From positions 85,704,765-85,768,764 of the forward strand of contig CM067081.1 of the NCBI GenBank assembly GCA_034008185.1: a stretch of 64,000 bases of DNA. The letters are read 5' to 3'. Origin of the DNA: Gorsachius magnificus. Lineage: Eukaryota > Chordata > Aves > Pelecaniformes > Ardeidae. Below the pieces are notes generated by a model. The model was not told where the DNA came from. It saw only the letters and a program-made list of their open reading frames with translations, and ran no database searches. This document shows, in pieces, positions 9,663 through 23,266 of this stretch (its first letter is position 1; each line of letters starts with the position of its first letter). The position numbers and the translations under genes were made by a program.

Positions 9663-12600
9663 TCTCCTGAAAAGTCTCTGGCAGTGTGGGCAAGGGGTTG
9701 GGGGAGAGGGGTGGCCATTCTCTCCTCAGGCAGGAAGATGGGGATGCGGGAGCTGTTGTGGCACAGCGTGCCCGCTGGGCTGTATCTACAGGCAGCTGAA
9801 ATGGTGGCTTTGTAGAGCAGGCAGCCAGAGAAAGGGAAGCAAAATGGGAGCTGACAAATATTCTCGTTATGAAACTGGGATGGATGAATGATTTACGGGG
9901 GTACGTGCTTTTTTTTTTTATTATTTTTATTTATTTTATTTTGAGTGGAAGGCATCAGCTGGCGATGCTAGCCACGAATGGCTTGTTTTGACATCAGGCT
10001 GCGCTGGGTCAAGCCTCCAGAAATGGCATCTACAGAATAACAATACAGTAAAACACTTTTCAGCATTTCTTGGGTTTCATAGACTGTCTTCAGGAAGAAA
10101 AAGTTTTCTTTATTTTTTTGTTCAAAGCCCTAGGCCTGAGTTTTCCCAGCGGACTCTAGATTTCAAAAAGGCGGTGTCTGTATGAGAGGTCCTAGGCTGC
10201 GGAGGATGATTATTAACCTGTCTCACTTCTCCTTGGGAATTTCCATTCCTGGGCTTGCAATATTGCCCATCCTTCCCGGGGCACCGAGCAGCTCCGTGAA
10301 TAGGCCACTTTGTGGAGGATCTGCTCTGCCAGGTGATTTGATGTTGCTTGTTGGTTCGGGCTTTCCCTTTTTTTTCCCCCTCCACCAAACAGGTCTGTCC
10401 ATGCTATCCTGTAAAGTGCAGAGCAGCCCTGTAAGGTAGGTGGGGTGAGTTGATGGGGTCACATCTGTGGGATTTTACCAGTCCCGTGGGAGTCCGGGAC
10501 CCCTGCGGCAGCTGCCACTGCGCACGCAAGTGCTGGCGAGTGACTGGACCCCTCTGAGCTGGACCTGTTTCCAGTGCCCTTTTTTTTTTTGCTAGTTGAT
10601 AGGGTACGTAGTTGTTTGGAAATGCTTCCCTGAGGCATTGGATGTGGGGCTAAATGTTCTGAGGAATTAAGCAAAGTGCCTGGGATGGGTCTCCTGTCCC
10701 CTTCACCCTCCTCAGGAAAAAAGCATCCTTCAGGTTCGTGGCTTCCAGGTCCCTGTGTTGTTTGCACCACCCTTGAAGTGGCTCGGGAGCAGCCGCTGTA
10801 GCAGAAGGAAGGCGGCTGCTGTTGGCTTGAAGGGCAAGCTGGGCTTGGGTTTGGGCTTCCCCTGCTTTCCCCATGGCAGGCGCAAAGGTGTCAGAACAAG
10901 CCCCAGGACCGACCATGTCCATAAATGTCTTACCACCTTGTTATCTTTGATTGGGGGTGAGCTCTAAGGGGGAACAGGGGTGAAGGAAGTTTGCTGCGAC
11001 ACCTCACTGGGCTTCGGTGGGGCTGCTGAGGGCATGCACCCCCCTGAACACCCTAGGCTATAGCTCCAAATTCGGTTGGCCAGGCTAGTTTTGAAGAGCA
11101 ATCTCTCCTCCGACCTCTACACGTGCTTCAACCTTTTACTTCTTTCTCTGCTTCTATTGTGGCATGGAAAGACGGAGGTGGGAGAAGTGGCCACCAGGAG
11201 GGCCAAGAGGACAGTGGCTCTTGCCTGTCCCGGCAGACAGCATGCTCCTCACAGCAAAGCCAGGTTATTTGGAGCAGTGCAGGTCTTGCATTCCAGCGAA
11301 AAATAATTCATTAATGACCAGAGAATAATCACTTTACTCCTACTTTATGAAAAGCCTCTCCAGCTGCATTGCACCAATTGTTCTTTCTCAGCCTCTGAAT
11401 CCTTAATGACAGTAGCAGCTAATTTCTCTTTCTGTGTTTTTCTAGCTGCGATGTCCTATTTTCTCTGAGTTTATTGAGAAAATAATAGAAGTCATTACAT
11501 AGCTACTTGTCACCTTTCAGAGAAGAAAACTTCTCCCTGGTTGAATGGCCAAGTTAGTTACTTGGTGACTGACTCAAACAATAGTGACTTTTTGTAGCTC
11601 ATTAGTTATTCATCTGTGCTTAGTGAATCAACTAATTAGCTAGAGAAGTGTTACTTAAGTTATAGTCAATATCAGAAGGTGGTGAATAAACCAGTCGCAA
11701 GCAGTTTAACAACGGCACATGTGCATTCCGTCGCATGGGAGCAAAAAAACCCAAAATATAGGGTCAGGAATGGCAAAGTGAGAAATGTGTATTCATAGTG
11801 TTAATTTTTTTTAAATTTGATTGCTTTTTAAAGTTTATGTGACAATGCTGCACAAAATGGTCCTTGGTTTAAAAAAATAACTCGGTGGTCCTTGTGTATA
11901 TATAATAATTACGTTAACAGATATTGAGGGGCATTGAACTAGATGATGCAGAAGGGCAGTGAGAATGGGAAGATGTGGACAATCAAGTGAAATGTGAAGT
12001 ATTTTTATACGTGTATGATCCGCATCTTTCTGGTTGTTGGTGATGGATCGCTTGCCGTAGAGCTGGATCCACACAAGGCCACTGCAAAGTAAACAGGAAG
12101 GGCAACGCGTTGTTTTTTTAATCAGGATTTTCCTAACCAAGCAGTCGGGCATCACTGTCTGAATAATTGATGCCCTCATGTCCGGCCTTGGTGATGGGGC
12201 TAGAGATCAGGCAACAGCTCTTGGCCAGGAGGTGTGCCCCGCAGAAAGATGGGAGAAGAAGACTGCTGGTGTGGCTGAGCCTTGCTCTCCAGGCTGTGGG
12301 ATGCTGGGGGGATGCCAGAAAGAAGTAGGAACGTATGTACAGATATATGTTATTGCACTTCCCCTCCCCTTCCCCCCCCCCAAAGCATGGTGTACTTCCC
12401 AGGGAAGCAAACGAGAAGGATCATTCCTTGTTTGGAAGAATCTTGTCTGTGTTACTGGGCAGCTGTCTTTGGGGTCCTCAAAGAGAGTTATTGCAGGTGC
12501 CAAGCCCGCTGTAGACACTATATAAGATGACTGGCCCTGGGGGAGAGGTTCCCCCAAGACCCTTGGCAAAGAGGTTGGATCAGAGGGCTCCACTCAGAAG

Positions 12601-14475
12601 ATCAGTGAAAGCATGGGTCTGCAGCCCTGGAGGGTCTCCTGGTGTGAAAGCAAAGGGTTCCTTTGGCACAGGATACTCTCTACCAGAAAGACCATGTAGT
12701 GTGTAGATATAAATATATATACACACGCACACATACTTGCACAAGCGTATCCTAGAAGAAAGAATGCATAGAAGAGCCTTACTGTTGCAGCCATGACGTG
12801 CTGTTAATTCATCTCTGGTCTCTGGGGGGTGGATGGAGTTACCTCTTGCCATTTCACTACAGGAAGACCTATGTGTGGTTAGGGTGGATTCACAAGGCCT
12901 CTGTCATAGAAGAAACGGGGCTCTGCATTACAACTCTCCTGCCTTGTGCATGCAGGATGCATGAAAGGGTGTCATTCTCTCATGGGTCTGGTGGTGCCAA
13001 GCTTGGTGTCTCACATCTCCCACCACCGTTGTACCTAGGCGGGTGTTCAGTGTGCAGAAGACCACTTGGCCACGCTCCAGTTGTGCTGGAACCGAATTAA
13101 TGTTGGTAGGTGGAAGAAAGCAGTTGCAAGGAGTTACATTTCCCCACTCATTGAGGGAATGCATCTGCCTTTGGTTTGGTTTTGCCATTTAGGTCCTTCA
13201 GTGATTTTTTTGGATGCTCGGGTAGCAGCTGTGTTTAGCCATGAGACCATCGCTTGTCTTTTAGGGTACATTCTGGCTGTCACCATAGCTTTCTGTTTTC
13301 TGAAGGGGGTTATTAAATTGGTGGGGGTAGCCCTGGATGCCATCAGATGCTACAGAGAAGAAAGTGAAAGCAGCGTGTATGGCTGTGCACCATGGATGCC
13401 CACATCCATCACACGTAACCGCAGAGGTGTGCAGTGACCATCCTGGAGGGACCTGGTGCAGCCTCCGACCTGGAAAGGTTAAGTCAAAAGACGAGATGGA
13501 TGCCATTGATCACGAGCAGGCCCCAGACATCTTGGATTTGCTTTGACTGCTGGAGAGGCTGGTCAACGCTCTTGCTTCCTATTTGCTTTCTGGTGGAACT
13601 GAAAAGCTCTTTGCTTTGAAGCATAAAGGCCCAAATATTTTGGGACCTAGTGCTTCTGAAACTGCTTATCTTAAGAAGAGGTGCTACAGCAGTTGCAAGG
13701 AGCTGAGGTTCTCAGGCTAGCAGCCTTTTATTTTTAAAAAGGAAGGAGGTGTTTTTATTAGAGTTTCCTGTTTTGAACTCTTTGGTTAAAGGGTATGAAG
13801 TGGTCAGAGGTGGGAGAGTTATCATTTAGGTCAGGGTTGTCTCTTTGTATTTTCATATTTGTATACATAGCGCACATATGTGGATTGTTTTCATATTTAT
13901 ATTATGTATTTTGATTTGTGCAAATTTTTCCTGTTCTATTTAAGGCTGCTACTTTAAGGAAGACTAAATAAGGTTTCCTGTCAGGAATGGTTTAGATGTA
14001 GCTGGTCCTGCCTGGGGCAGAGGGATGGGTTAGGCGACTTCTTCAAGGTCTTTTTCAGGACCTTTTCTGTGGTTCTAGGCAGTTGCCCAACAAAAGAAAT
14101 TCCTAGTAGGTTGTGCTGGTTGTGCTGATAGGGTTTTGCTGTAGCATTTAACGTGGCCATTTGTTTGAAAAGAAAATAATAGAGAATTGTAGCACAGTTA
14201 CTGCTGCTGCATCAGGCAAATGTTTCTTAAAATCAGAGGAAAACAACTGATGTTACATTTTTAGACTAGCGTCGTGATATGGCTATGATTAATTTTTCCA
14301 GGAGCTTTGTGGTTTTTATATCTGCTTAAGTGTATTAACATTTTAAAAGGTCAAAGGTAAGCTTTAAAATGGATGCCAAATTAAGATGGATGGGAGGAAA
14401 ATGACATTTACTTCTTGTTACTGCACATTGTTTGAATTTGACCAAAGGCAAAAACAAAACAAAGAACAAACCTCC

Positions 14476-14545
14476 CCCCATACACATGCACGCACACACG
14501 CACGCGTGTGTGAATGCACAGACACACAGACAGACGGACATGCTC
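14476..14545. repeat. CA/CG alternating purine-pyrimidine tract
   Basis: Imperfect CA repeat with CACG units and a central GCGTGTGTG segment, alternating purine and pyrimidine over much of its length. Such sequence can adopt Z-DNA. Confidence 0.75.
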
Positions 14546-15213
14546 CCACCACCTGCCTTCCCCGCACACCTGGCCCAGGGAAACCTTATTCATCTAGGCA
14601 AATCATCATGCTAACAAAATCAGTAGTCCAATGTCTTCATTTCCAGACAGCTTAAGTGTCCCTTTGCAAAGTATCTCATTTAACTCGTGTGAGTGGACTC
14701 CGTAAATAAAAGGAGCTAAAATATTTATATTGGGAAAATACAGCTAATGGGAACCATAACCACGTTATCATTTCCTGCCCTTGCTGGGCTTGAGATGATG
14801 ATTTCATCAGGGAAGAGACTGTACCCTCATCCCTATTCATATGGTTTCTGGCACACTGAGTCCCTGTGAAAACAGAAAATAAAATACAGTGGGAATGAGG
14901 CCTTTGCTTCCAGTGGGAATGGTGGCTGGTCCCAGCCAAAAGCCAGGCTTTAGCAGAGCTGCTCTGTGAACATACCAGTGTACAACTTCGGAGAAGGCAG
15001 CATGGCTCGGGGCAAGCACTGAATCTGATTTATGTCCATCATTTCCATTCTTGCCCTGAAATGATGATGGGGTGCTAGGCTGGGGATGCGCCCTGTGCCT
15101 TGCGAATCACAGCCACTCTCTCCTTCAAGGGACCCAACCTGGTTTTGTGGATATTGTTTCACAAGACAGATTTGCTCCCATCACTTCATGACACTTAACT
15201 AATCCAAGGTTTT

Positions 15214-15237
15214 AAAAAAAAAAAAAAAAAAAAAAAA
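15214..15237. repeat. Poly-A tract (24 A)
   Basis: Uninterrupted run of about 24 A without a recognised element body upstream. Confidence 0.9.
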
Positions 15238-18200
15238 GGAAACCCCTGAAATTTCTTCAAGTCCTTCTTCACGCTGGTGGGTGGGCGGTTCATCAGTGAG
15301 GATTTGGGCTGGCTCCTGCATTGGCCTCTGGCTGCCTCAGCCCCGTGCTGTACCACGAGCACATCCCAACCTCGGGCAGGCAGCGGGGGCTGTGCCGCCC
15401 TGGGAAGAGCCACGCCGTGCCAGGAGCCGTTCTGACTCTAGGGTGTTGTTGGGTTTGAGGTTGTTTTTTTTTTTAATAGACAATTGTAAATTGTTATGGC
15501 TGTGGAAGACTCAAGGCGGTCGCTTCATTCAGACCTGGGTTCCCCTGGTCCATGGGCAGTTCCAGCCTCCTCCTTGAGGGGTGCGTGAATGCACCTCCCT
15601 CCCACCTGAAACCCAACTGAAGCGTTTCCTGAAGGATGGAAACAGGAAGACATTTCGGGGCAGGCAGCTGAAGCCCCTCTCGTGGGGACAGAGGCAGTGT
15701 CACCTCTGAGGGAGGAGCGTGCATCTCCAGTGCCCGGGGTATGGGGGTCACCTTTCCTCTGAGGCTTCGCCAGCCCTTTCCTTCTGCAGCCTAATCGCTG
15801 TGGATTTAGTCCTTTTATTCTTGTTTTTAATTTTTATTTTCCCCTAACTTCCCTGAGATTGGGACCGTCTCTTCCCAAAACCTGGGGCCAAATACCAAGC
15901 TCGTTGGTTGCCGGTTCAAAACGGCGTGGGTGTAAGCGGGGTGCAGCTTCGGCCCGGTGTCGGCAGGGTTATTTAGATGTGGAAGTTGCGGCTGGGCAGC
16001 CAACAGCCAAGAAAAGGCAATGCTGCTGTTCCCATAGCCGTGCCTGCCCAGCATGCTTTGGCAGGGAAGAGCGGGAAGATCCCCCTTGGGCTCCCCAAAT
16101 TGGGTGGGACACCTGTCCAGAGCAGAGAACCATGGTGGGGAAGCCAAGGGCGGGCAGGGGCTTCCTCAAAGGCTGCAGTGCTCAACCCCTGCCCCATGCC
16201 AAGGCCCGAGATGTGCAGGAGGGTAGGATACGGGGCGGTCACATCCTTTCCTCCCTCCCCCAGCAAGCAGCAAGCTCTCCTCAGCGTCCCTTCCTGGGTG
16301 CTGAAAACGTTTGCCTGACCAAAACAAAAATGAAGGGAGAAATGTCAAATGCTCAAACGCTTTGTTCCAGTATGAAAATGTATTTTTCATTTCAGACTGA
16401 ATGGGTTCTTTCAAGGCTTCGCTGCCCTCTGAGTGGAACAAACAAAACAGTTTTATTTTTTCATTTTACCAAAAAAAGAAAAAAAATACTTCTTACATTG
16501 CTCAAGCCAAATGTTTCTTTTTTAATTTTTTTTTTTTCTTCCCCAGCCTGGCCACCATAGCAAACAATTTCATTATTTGCGTAGCTCTAATTGCAGCGAT
16601 TAAACAAACACAGCGAACGCCGACCCTTCAGCCGACCCTTCACGGAGCCTCCTCGCAACCCCACAGCCAACTTGGTCTGTATTTTGTCAGCGGAGGGGGA
16701 GATTGGAGCGGCTTTGTGCTAGACTGAAAAGAAATTACCGACTTTTTTTATTTTTTTTTTCCCCCCAAACCGATACACTGTCAGCACGAATCATTTTACC
16801 CATTCTCTTGCTAGCAGGCTGAGGGATTATCACCATGTTGTGAACCTGGTGTGGTTTAAAAAGCATTTGGATTTCGAATGTCTTGTTCACGTGTTACTCT
16901 TAAGTCTTAACCTCTGTTGCTCATTATTAGCGTGGCGTGTAGGGTTGATACTCTGTTAGTGATACCAATAGTAACATAAAGGACTGAGAACCAAACATCT
17001 CCACTTTTATTTTTCTGCTGTGAAGATGGCAGGTACTCGAAGATGGGGTTAAGGCAAATTTTCATCTGGCTGCAGTTCCATCAAATAGGAACAAACAGTT
17101 TTTTGGACATTTTTTAATGACATTTATTTATAGCAGGTAGCACACAGGCGGCTGCTATTTCTCAGTGTGCTGGAAGAATGTTCTCCAGATGGTGCTTACT
17201 GTTTATGCTTTTATTCACTTCGCTTGAACACAGCAGCACTCTACACAAAACACGGAAAATTGGAAAATAAAAACAATTATGTTTTTACAAAGTGCCATGT
17301 GATTTGCTGAAATGTCTGAGCTGACTGATGAGCGATGCTTGGGGGCAGCGGGGGGGATCACGCCTGGCGCAGAAACGCTACGCCCAGGTCCCCAAATGGG
17401 TAACAGGCATCGCCCCCGCTTCAGGGGGAGTCACCCCTCTCTCCCCAAAAAGTGGTGTTGAGCACGGCTGCTAATCCCACCCGCATGCCTGTGCCTCTTC
17501 TCCCTCCTTGTCCCCCCATGGGGATTTCAGTGAATGTCAGGAAGGGGTTACAGTGGCAATATTTTTGTTGGGTTTTCTGTGGCTGTGCAGGCACAAGGTG
17601 GGAGAGACGCAAGACAAAGCCTTTCCTATGCCTCCCCTGTGCCATCGTGTTCCTTCGGCTTCTAATCTCAATGAAAAATGAAGTATTATGGCCTTTGGCT
17701 GGCCCAGCTGAAAGCAATAGCAAAAGTCAAGACTGGGATCCAAAAGGACCGGCCACGGTCCGTGAATTCTGTTGGTTACAGTGGTGAAAATAAATACCTA
17801 AATGGTGGGCATGCTCTGGCAGGCTTTTGTAGGGCAGCTTCTGCAGGGCTACTCACGCAGAACATTTTCAGACTGGAAGCTTTAAATAAAAGACTCTGGA
17901 ATCTTAAGAATTTTTTTCATTAAAATAATTGGAAAAACATTGAAAATAACTTAATTCTTTCAATTTTGGTTTAAAAAAAAAAGGAAACCAAAAAAAGGGC
18001 AATTATCAGAATGGGTATCAACAAGCAGGAAAAATGTCTTTTTTTTTTTTTTATTAAAGGGCTTTTTTTCTATATACATAAAAATAAGAGAAATAAATAT
18101 TTCTGGCTTCTATTTAAAAAAAAACGGAACAAGAAAACAAAACCCACAGCACTTCAGGACAATTTTTCAAGTAGCAAAAACCATACCAAGTTTAAACTTT

Positions 18201-19090
18201 TGAATGGGACACAGGTATTATTTCTTTGTAAGTGCGAGCCTGTGGCTTCCTTCGAAAGCTAGTTTAAAGCCAGCAATGCTTCTAGTGAAATGAAATTTCC
18301 AGAAATTAATGTATAAACAGTTGTTCAACCGGTTTTAGGGATTTCTTCGCTAAAGGGGCGGCGCTGCACCAGCGCTTCGATTTCTCTGCCTTGCCCGTTA
18401 CCCAAGGGACAGCCCTTTTCCAGGCAGAATTCTTGCTACATCAGCTCCGTGCTGTTTATCTTTCGTTGCTCCCTTGGCAGTTATTGTTTCTTAATGTGTT
18501 AATTGTAGTTCCTGGACCCTCATGTGTACGCATATGTAATGCTCGCGGTAATGATGGCGACACATTCTCTAGTTCCTGGAATTGCAGAGAGAAAACCTTA
18601 CGTACGATCTGGGCACAGGGCAGCCAGCAAGAAAAACCAATTACAAGAATTCAAATAGCGTAAAAAGAATAAAGTGGGTAATTGGGGAGAGTAGGCATTG
18701 GAGGTTTCAGGGGTTTTTTTTTTTGCTTATTCGGTTATGATTCCTTCTATGGCTCTTGCTTTGTGTGATATATACATTTTTTAATTAAAACTTGAATTAT
18801 GTCACTTGCTTCCCACCTTTTAGCAGTATTTCACAGTAAATTCATTCCTAATAGCAAGTAGTCAGGGGTAAGGAATGGCTTTGCTGAGCGATGGGGACTG
18901 TTAATTATTAAAAAGAAACCTATGGATTTAAAACAAATTAGACCTCATTAAGCCTAGGTCTGTTTCCACACAGACCAGCTGACATGAAAAAGCCCATCTG
19001 CAAGCACGGAAAATCACACTTTTTAGCTGACAAATCCCTAGCAGAAGTGAGCCTGGGCTGGCACAGGGTGCATTCGCTCTTCTGGTTGGT

Positions 19091-19940
19091 GTCACAGAGT
19101 CATAGAATCACAGAATGGTTTGGGTTGGAAGGGACATTTAGAGGCCATCTAGTCCAACCCCCCTGCAGTGAGCAGGGACACCACTAACTGGATCAGGTTG
19201 CTCAGAGCCCCGTCCAACCTGGGCTTGAATGTTTCCAGGGATGGGGCCTCCACCACCTCTCTGGGCAACCCCTTCCAGTGTTTCACCACCCTCATTGTAA
19301 AGAATTTCCTCCTTATATCCAGTCTAAACCTACCCTGTTTTAGTTTAAAACCATTACCCCTTGTCCCGTCACAAATGGCCCTGCTAAAAAGCCTGTCCCT
19401 GTCTTTCCTATAGGCCCCCTTTAAGTACTGAAAGGCCGTAATCAGGTCTCCCCACAGCCGCCTTTTCTCCAGGCTGAACAAGCCCAACTCTCTCAGCCTG
19501 TCCTCACAGGAGAGGTGCTCCAGTCCTCGGATCATTTTTGTAGCCCTCCTCTGGACCCGCTCCAACAGTTCCATGTCCTTCTTGTGCTGAGGGCTCCAGA
19601 ACTGGACGCAGTGTTCCAGGTGAGGTCTCACCAGAGCAGAGTAGAGGGGCAGAATCCCCTCCCTCGACCTGCTGGCCACGCTTCTCCTGATGCAGCCCAG
19701 AGTACGGTTGGCCTTCTGGGCTGCCAGCGCACATTGCCGGCTCATGTCCAGCTTTTCGTCCACCAGCACCCCCAAGTCCCTCTCGGCAGGGCAGCTCTCG
19801 ATCCTTTCATCCCCCAGCCAGTATCGATACTGGGGGTTGCCCTGACCCAGGTACAGGACCTTGCACTTGGCCTTGTTGAACCTCATGAGGTCCAGCTTAT
19901 CCAGGTCTCTCTGGATGACATTCCATCCTTCTGGTGTGTC
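19091..19940 (-). mobile_element. CR1 LINE, 5'-truncated 3' portion, minus strand
   Basis: The plus strand shows the reverse complement of a CR1 3' end: two octamers CATAGAAT and CACAGAAT at about 19,101-19,116, then the reverse of the 'ttggactagatggcctctaaatg' family signature. The body extends to about 19,940, where CR1 similarity stops abruptly, as expected from 5' truncation during target-primed reverse transcription. CR1 insertions normally lack target-site duplications, and I see none. Decay is low, and the 3' portion of the second open reading frame is still open. It lies in the presumed RAI2 intron in antisense orientation. Confidence 0.93.
19149..19886 (-). CDS. C-terminal fragment of CR1 ORF2 (reverse transcriptase polyprotein)
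   Basis: This frame of 245 codons runs without a stop to the natural ORF2 terminus. The start Met is just the first ATG after the truncation point, not a true initiator. Recognisable family blocks, in order, are [20 protein letters not shown] near residue 3, [20 protein letters not shown] near 37-56, [20 protein letters not shown] near 69-88, [19 protein letters not shown] near 129-150, [18 protein letters not shown] near 187-204, and a C-terminus at LLTAGGLD. This is the region after the reverse transcriptase catalytic core, which is missing along with the endonuclease, so the fragment cannot retrotranspose. The uninterrupted frame points to a fairly young insertion. It is a remnant, not a host gene. 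Confidence 0.85.
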   Translation of the reverse strand: MRFNKAKCKVLYLGQGNPQYRYWLGDERIESCPAERDLGVLVDEKLDMSRQCALAAQKANRTLGCIRRSVASRSREGILPLYSALVRPHLEHCVQFWSPQHKKDMELLERVQRRATKMIRGLEHLSCEDRLRELGLFSLEKRRLWGDLITAFQYLKGAYRKDRDRLFSRAICDGTRGNGFKLKQGRFRLDIRRKFFTMRVVKHWKGLPREVVEAPSLETFKPRLDGALSNLIQLVVSLLTAGGLD

Positions 19941-22161
19941 AGAGATCCCTGGGCTCTGATCTCTAATTCAAAACCTGTGGCTTTCTTGCATCCTTCCCAT
20001 TTCTCTTCCAGCTCTCCTGTCACCCTTGGCCACCCTTGGGGAAGCCACCCAAGCCTGCAGGCACACGGGAGCCCCACCTCCCTCTTGGAGGTGGCTGCTG
20101 GCCATCTGCAGCTAGGCGTCCCCCCGTCTGGCTGGGTGGGAAGCCCAGCTCCTGGATGATCTAGGTGCTAAGCCCAGGTGACAAGATTGGCTGTTCCAGG
20201 TTTAGCAGAAGAGGGAAACGCAGGAAAACTCCTTTTCTCTTCCTTTCTGTTGGAGGGGTGGGAGATCTTTGACTTCTGCCCTGGGGCTCTTGCCATGGCC
20301 AGGCTTCATGTACTCTGTAGGATAGATCTACTCATTTGCAGAGGCAGTTTTTTTGTTTGTTTGGGTTTATTTTGCTATCCAAATCTGGCTGTGACTCTTA
20401 AACCATTTGTACTTGGAGGTTTTCTGTGGGACTTTACAGAAAATCCAAAGGGCTGCCGTGATTGTTGGAGATCATGTACTCAAACCTATGTAACTGCGGC
20501 ATGTTTTAACCTGCTTTTCTGAAATTTTTTGGAGGCAATCGGTGAGCGAATCCACAGGAGAATCCTAATAAAGAGAGCAAAAGGTGACCTAGAACGAGCA
20601 TTTTAATTGTACGGTCGCAGGCATGCCATGTACGGGCTTTGCTGTCTTGCTGAGCCATCCCCTAGATCTTCTCTGGCGTTACAGGCAGTGACACACTTGT
20701 ATCAGGAGAAGAAACGCCCGTTCTGCTGGCTAGAAATCAGCAATAACATTTTGACATCTGTGCAACAGTTTAAAATGAATTATTCAGCACATAGATCGTG
20801 CTATTTGAGCAGCCAGCGCATTTCTGCCCATTTACTACTGTCAGTCCATGGTGGAGATATCATTGATGCCAGTGGGAACTGAGCACATGGACTGGGGGTA
20901 GGTTTTGGCCCATAGCCTGCAACAGCATTTGACAGCACCCCTGCAGAATATGATAGGCATAATCTGCTTTGCCACCAGCAAAAGACCGAAAGACAATGCC
21001 AGCCTGTTTCTTCTCTTCGAGTATTTTAAACATGTGCAGAAAAAAGACCTTCAGAAATGAAGAAATCATTAATCGTTTGACTGTTTAAGTTCTGCTTTAC
21101 AGAGTGAAACTTGGGTGTGATTTCGCTGAAATCAATGTATGGCTTATGACTCTCCAGAAGCCCTGAGCATCTATTGCCGACTGGGAGTAGACCCAGAGCA
21201 CAAACTGGCAGCAGGTCCAGGCCAGTCTCCAGCTTCTGCCAAGTCAGAGGGTTAAAGTGAAGCAGTTGCTAATTCCTATCAGCAAGGAAAATTCATGAGA
21301 TTCACGACATAAGCAACATCTGAGGTGGAAAAACAAGCCGAACTGCTGCAAGAACATGCTTTGGGGAGCTCCAGGTGGGGAACTGGGAGGAAAGGCAGAT
21401 CAGCCAAACACCAGCAAAACCAGATCGGCTCAAGGCAGGTGTTCGGGAGAGAAGGTGGACATTTGTCTAGCATTTAGCTTCCTAATTCAGCAAGGTCACC
21501 TGAATTAAAACAGTGTATGTGTGGTGAGAGTCTAACAGCTGTTATTTCACAGGGCGCCTGTTCCCTGTAGCTGCATTTTAAATAGAAATGCAGAACGCAG
21601 TATGGAAATGTTCTGTGCTGTGGGTTATTGTCCTTTCCTCGCCTTCCTTTAAGGACTGTGTTCTAGGTGTCTACTGATGCTTATCGAGCGGGCAAAAATT
21701 TGGGAGCACTCAACATTGCAGTATGCAGCAGTATCATCTGCCCGTTGTTGCCCACGTTCTTCAAGTGGCTAACTAGCAACCCAGCCTGCCCCAATTCCTC
21801 TCTGCTCTTCCATTTACGTGTAACAAATAATACCCTACAGTGAAAGTAGCCCAGTGCTGTACTTGGAAAGGCAAGACATATTATCCACGTAACTGTAAAA
21901 CAAATGGCCAGTATACATTAAAGTTCTTGTGCAGGAAAGCACTCTCTGCTGAGAAAAGACACTTAAGCACATGATGGAAGTTAAGCAAATCCTTATGTCC
22001 CACCGAAGTCCGTAGAATTTAAGTGTATAGTTAAACCTTATGTGCAAAAAGGGCATATGTTCTGATAGTGATACTGTAGCTGTAAGATTTTTGAAGCCCT
22101 TGTGTGCATGTGTGTGTCTAGCTTTATTCTCAGGGTCCCCGAGAGCTTTGCAATTAGCTGA

Positions 22162-22219
22162 AAGACATGATAAATACCACGCAGCTCTGGAAGACCTGAT
22201 AAATACCATGCAGCTCTGG
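22162..22219. repeat. 29-bp tandem duplication, two copies
   Basis: Copy one (22,162-22,190) and copy two (22,191-22,219) differ at only two positions (A/C and C/T). Each contains GATAAATACCA and GCAGCTCTGG. The unit is not simple sequence, so this is a local tandem duplication, probably from replication slippage or end-joining repair. Confidence 0.9.
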
Positions 22220-23266
22220 ATACTCAGGTGCGGTGCTTCAGCAGGAGGTGGGACCTGCCTTCCTTGACCAGAGCAGCTCTGCAGCTGCTGCTGCTGCAGC
22301 TGGGTTTGCATCCACAGCGGCCGTGCACTCAGCAGCACCCGGGTGTGGGTTAGGCGTGTGTGGCGTTTTTGTAGGAACTAAAAGTCTGTGCGAGCTTTTG
22401 TCGGGCTGCCGTCAGCAAAGCGTCGGAACCTTCCTGCCGGCTTTGATCCACTCACCGTCACTGTGCTCCCCTGGGGCGGGAAGGTATTATTCCCCTCGGG
22501 CAGGGAATAAGAAGAGGCACAGAGAGATGTCGAGTCCAATCGTAAAAGTTATTTTCATGTCTGCGTATGCGGAAGGGTCTCTGTGAAGGTTTTTCCGAAC
22601 CTCCTGCCTGCACAGTTTGGACCCTGTCTGCTGTTACCAACCTGGCTTGGCGGGGCTTGCTCTGCTGTGCGGGGAAGCTTGTGAGCAGGGATGTGAGCGT
22701 ACAGCTCCCTGATCCTGGGTCACTAGCGTAGGTCTGGGGTGGCGAGGGGAGGGGGCTGTGTGCAGAAGACACCCAGAAAAAAGGGATGAGGGTAAATTGT
22801 TGAAGTAATATATGTGCGAGGGTGAAGAAGGCTACCTGGTTTTATTGCCACTTGATTGGAAGGATGTGTGTAGCTTGTGAGCATCCATTAATTAGTGATG
22901 CAGTTGCTCCATGCTGGTATCAATAAAACCTTAATAGCACATGATACCAGCCTGTGATTGCTTCCTTTTTTCCACATCCCCTTGTGAGGATGCACGTCTA
23001 TCAGTGCAGCTGTGCACTGTACACAGTGTCTATGTGCTGTGGCTGCTTACATAAGGAAGGGGCAGTAAAATCATTTAGCGGCTAGTTACCTCCCATGTGA
23101 TTTTTCCAAGCCTTTATAAAAGGATCTTGGATACGCAGCACACTCTCAGGTGCACGGAATAACTGACGTTGTTTTTCTTCCTTTTGCTGAAACGTATTAA
23201 TTCTTAAAATGGCTCCTGAGCAGGCATTCCTAGGTACGCGTAGTAGGGACTGCAGCCTGATGGGTT

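Larger units (their letters stand above)
7431..19090 (+). other. RAI2: Presumed RAI2 intron, 5' part
   Basis: No convincing exon is seen. Open frames are short, overlap on both strands and lack family resemblance. Simple repeats include TATG (7,551-7,577), a T-run near 7,689-7,709, A-runs (9,282-9,302, 9,643-9,662, 15,214-15,237), an AT run (9,627-9,641) and a CA/CG-rich purine-pyrimidine stretch (14,476-14,545). AT-rich, repeat-free stretches around 11,400-11,660 and 16,555-16,640 could be conserved non-coding elements. Intron status depends on the promoter call at 6-7 kb. Confidence 0.55.

Noticed and set aside
19515..20159. 214-codon plus-strand open frame
   Set aside because: It is mostly the antisense of the CR1 ORF2 fragment.
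23115..23122. TATAAAAG box with an Inr-like TCAG about 30 bases downstream
   Set aside because: Single short motif in intronic DNA without CpG enrichment, exon or open frame behind it. A second similar one occurs near 28,230, so chance is likely.
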